From Solirubrobacter pauli (GTDB taxonomy: Bacteria > Actinomycetota > Thermoleophilia > Solirubrobacterales > Solirubrobacteraceae): a DNA stretch of 64,000 nucleotides. The notes under the pieces were generated by a model. That model was not told where the DNA came from and ran no database searches. It saw only the letters and a program-made list of their open reading frames with translations. Both the position numbers and the translations under genes were made by a program. The stretch lies in NCBI RefSeq assembly GCF_003633755.1, contig NZ_RBIL01000001.1, positions 4,191,452 to 4,255,451 on the forward strand. The letters run 5' to 3'. This document shows, piece after piece, positions 62,428 through 64,000 of this stretch. Every line of letters starts with the position of its first letter. The first letter of the stretch is position 1.

Positions 62428-63639
62428 ATGACCGCCGTGGCCGAGCCGGAGGCCGCCACCGCCGAGGTGGTGCCCGACGCGCGCCAACGCACCCACTGGC
62501 TCGACGGCGTCCGAGGCGCCGCGGCCCTGTTCGTGGTGCTCCATCACATGTGGCTGGGGAGCTGGCCGTTCTTCCCCGAGGATCGCGGCCCGGTGTGGCT
62601 CGGCTGGCTGCTCTACGGCCACCTGGCCGTCGCCGTGTTCATCGTCGTCTCGGGCTACTCGCTGGCGCTGGCCCCGCTTCGCCACGGGGGCGAGCTCGTC
62701 GGCGGCCTGCGCCGGTTCATCCGGCGGCGTGCCTGGCGCATCCTGCCCGCGTACTGGGCGGCGCTCGTGCTGTCGATGCTGCTCTTCGTCACCCTGATCG
62801 AGCCGTCGACCGGCGCCGGGACGGCCACCAAGTCGTTCGTCGTGCACGGGTTGCTGCTGCAGGACGTGATCGGGAACGTCGCGCCGAACGGCACGTTCTG
62901 GTCGATCGCCATCGAGTGGCAGATCTACTTCCTGTTCCCGGTGATGCTGCTGCTCGCGTTGCGCTTCGGCATGGTCCGGGTGGTGCTGCTGACGGCCGGG
63001 ATCGTCCTCGTCGCGCACCTGCTGGCCGGAACGGACACGGTCCTCAGCAAGATCAACAACGTCAGCCCGCAGTTCCTGCTGCTGTTCGCGCTCGGCGTCC
63101 TCGCGGCGTGGACGGCCCACGGCCGCGCGCCGCGGCCACCCCGGTGGGCGCTGGCGGGCGTGGCCGGCGCGTCGGCGGCGGGGCTGGTCACCCTCGCGGT
63201 CGCCCAGGGCTCGCCGTGGATGGTCGGCCACTGGTTCTGGGTCGACGTCATCGCCGGCACCGGCTTCGCGGCGCTCCTGCTGCTGCTCTCCGACAGCCGC
63301 TCACCGGTGCGCGACCGCACGCTCGGCTCGCGGCCGGCCGTGTTCCTGGGCAGCTTCTCCTACAGCCTCTACCTGATCCACGGCCCGCTGCTGGCCCTGG
63401 CCGAGGAGCACGTCGTCGAGCCGCTCGACCTCTCGCCGCTCGCGCACTTCGCGGTGCTGCTCGTGCTCGTGCTGCCGGTGGTCCTGGTGGCGTGTTACGC
63501 GTTCTTCCGCCTGTTCGAGCGTCCGTTCCTCACCCGGCGGGACTTCGCCTCGCTGCGCACGCTGCCCGCCTGGACGCTCGTGGCCGGCCGCGGGCGCAAG
63601 CGCGCCGCGGCCGGCGAGGAGCTGCCGGTCTACCGCTGA
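62428..63639 (+). CDS. Acyltransferase-3 family membrane protein
   Basis: This 403-residue protein has about 10 hydrophobic helices and the family signature THWLDGVRGAAALFVVLHH near residues 22-40, with the conserved His of the cytoplasmic-face active site. FWSIAIEWQIYFLFP near residues 154-168 and FLGSFSYSLYLIHGP near residues 307-321 are further family marks. Members O-acylate sugars of surface polysaccharides, usually with acetyl groups. The ATG follows GGGGAG and the preceding GT2 gene ends one base earlier, so both probably act on the same polymer. The C-terminal tail is basic and cytoplasmic. Confidence 0.92.
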   Translation: MTAVAEPEAATAEVVPDARQRTHWLDGVRGAAALFVVLHHMWLGSWPFFPEDRGPVWLGWLLYGHLAVAVFIVVSGYSLALAPLRHGGELVGGLRRFIRRRAWRILPAYWAALVLSMLLFVTLIEPSTGAGTATKSFVVHGLLLQDVIGNVAPNGTFWSIAIEWQIYFLFPVMLLLALRFGMVRVVLLTAGIVLVAHLLAGTDTVLSKINNVSPQFLLLFALGVLAAWTAHGRAPRPPRWALAGVAGASAAGLVTLAVAQGSPWMVGHWFWVDVIAGTGFAALLLLLSDSRSPVRDRTLGSRPAVFLGSFSYSLYLIHGPLLALAEEHVVEPLDLSPLAHFAVLLVLVLPVVLVACYAFFRLFERPFLTRRDFASLRTLPAWTLVAGRGRKRAAAGEELPVYR

Positions 63640-63646
63640 GCGGCGG

Positions 63647-64000
63647 CTACGGCCGCGGGCTGATGCCCGCGTCCGTGCCGTCGGAGGCGAACAGCTTGCC
63701 CGGGCTCAGCGCCGTGAGCAGGAAGCCCTCGTAGCTGCTCGGGTCGGCGCCGCCGGCGTAGATCGGGACGCCCGTCCGCTCGCTGCTGGTGGCGTTGCGG
63801 CGCAGCAGGTTGTTGCGCCGCTGGGCAACCGTGGAGCCGCTCTGCAGCAGGATCTCCGTCGCGATGTTGTCCACCACGACGGTGCCGGTGCCGGCGGGCA
63901 TGGTGGTCTTGCGGTTGATGTCGATCTGGCCGCAGGGGCTGTTGTAGATGCAGCTGGCGGCGTAGACGACGGTGTTGTGGCGGATGGTCGAGCCGTTGTC
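63647..64000 (-). CDS. Right-handed beta-helix protein, 3' part only (cut by the right edge)
   Basis: The C-terminal 117 codons of a gene entering from the right edge are visible, ending in a TAG at 63647-63649. The sequence aligns with the end of the helix domain at 34575-36113: TGTVVVDNIATEILLQ and STVAQRRNNLLRR are nearly identical, and NTVVY lies in the part near the edge. No PKD-like domain or linker follows, so the protein ends just after the helix. The start and any signal peptide lie outside the window. It converges on the acyltransferase gene with a 7-base gap. Confidence 0.85.
   Translation of the reverse strand, partial: DNGSTIRHNTVVYAASCIYNSPCGQIDINRKTTMPAGTGTVVVDNIATEILLQSGSTVAQRRNNLLRRNATSSERTGVPIYAGGADPSSYEGFLLTALSPGKLFASDGTDAGISPRP

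Noticed and set aside
1..64000. tRNA, rRNA, insertion sequences, attachment sites and replication origin
   Set aside because: No cloverleaf-like segment, transposase, integrase or DnaA-box cluster was seen on either strand by eye; a covariance-model search would settle small RNAs.

Overview
The window is high-GC DNA (roughly 70 % by eye), densely coding, with GTG and TTG starts and many ATGA/GTGA stop-start overlaps. Type-2 PyrF, a GuaB3-type IMP dehydrogenase, the order rplM-rpsI-glmM and very large secreted FN3/LamG/DUF4082 proteins fit an actinobacterium, most likely a Solirubrobacter-like member of Thermoleophilia. The lineage is inferred from gene content; no rRNA or tRNA gene was found.

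Positions 1-7321 are housekeeping: a hup gene, then one co-directional run of pyrF, a LysM membrane protein, a D,D-carboxypeptidase, a PfkB sugar kinase, guaB3, guaA and a small membrane protein. Positions 7329-21899 hold envelope and secreted functions: an M23 endopeptidase, a sugar aminotransferase, a 1743-residue N,N-dimethylformamidase-like exoprotein, an acetyltransferase/UDP-GlcNAc 2-epimerase pair, a 1418-residue LamG/copper-radical-oxidase protein and a small LamG protein. Positions 22027-31286 return to core functions: rplM, rpsI with a long acidic extension, glmM, an MFS transporter, a beta-propeller protein, glmS, and a histidine kinase with a LuxR-type regulator.

From 31609 to the right edge lies a surface-polysaccharide locus of Wzx/Wzy type. 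It contains a priming phosphoglycosyl transferase, a PssD/PssE-like split glycosyltransferase, a flippase, a polymerase fused to a chain-length-regulator domain, two stand-alone chain-length regulators, several glycosyltransferases (GT2, GT4, GT8), sugar-modifying enzymes (epimerase, aminotransferase, formyltransferase, acyltransferase-3), a nucleotidyltransferase-like protein with altered catalytic residues, and a LuxR-type regulator. Three paralogous right-handed beta-helix exoproteins and a second giant dimethylformamidase-like exoprotein are interspersed. GlmS and GlmM upstream supply glucosamine phosphate for UDP-GlcNAc.

The strongest candidates for something new are the co-polymerase/polymerase fusion (40961-43090), the two giant dimethylformamidase-like exoproteins and the beta-helix family tied to the polysaccharide locus, and the LamG-decorated copper-radical oxidase with a full set of expected active-site residues. 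Several possible RNA or DNA regulatory structures are also listed.
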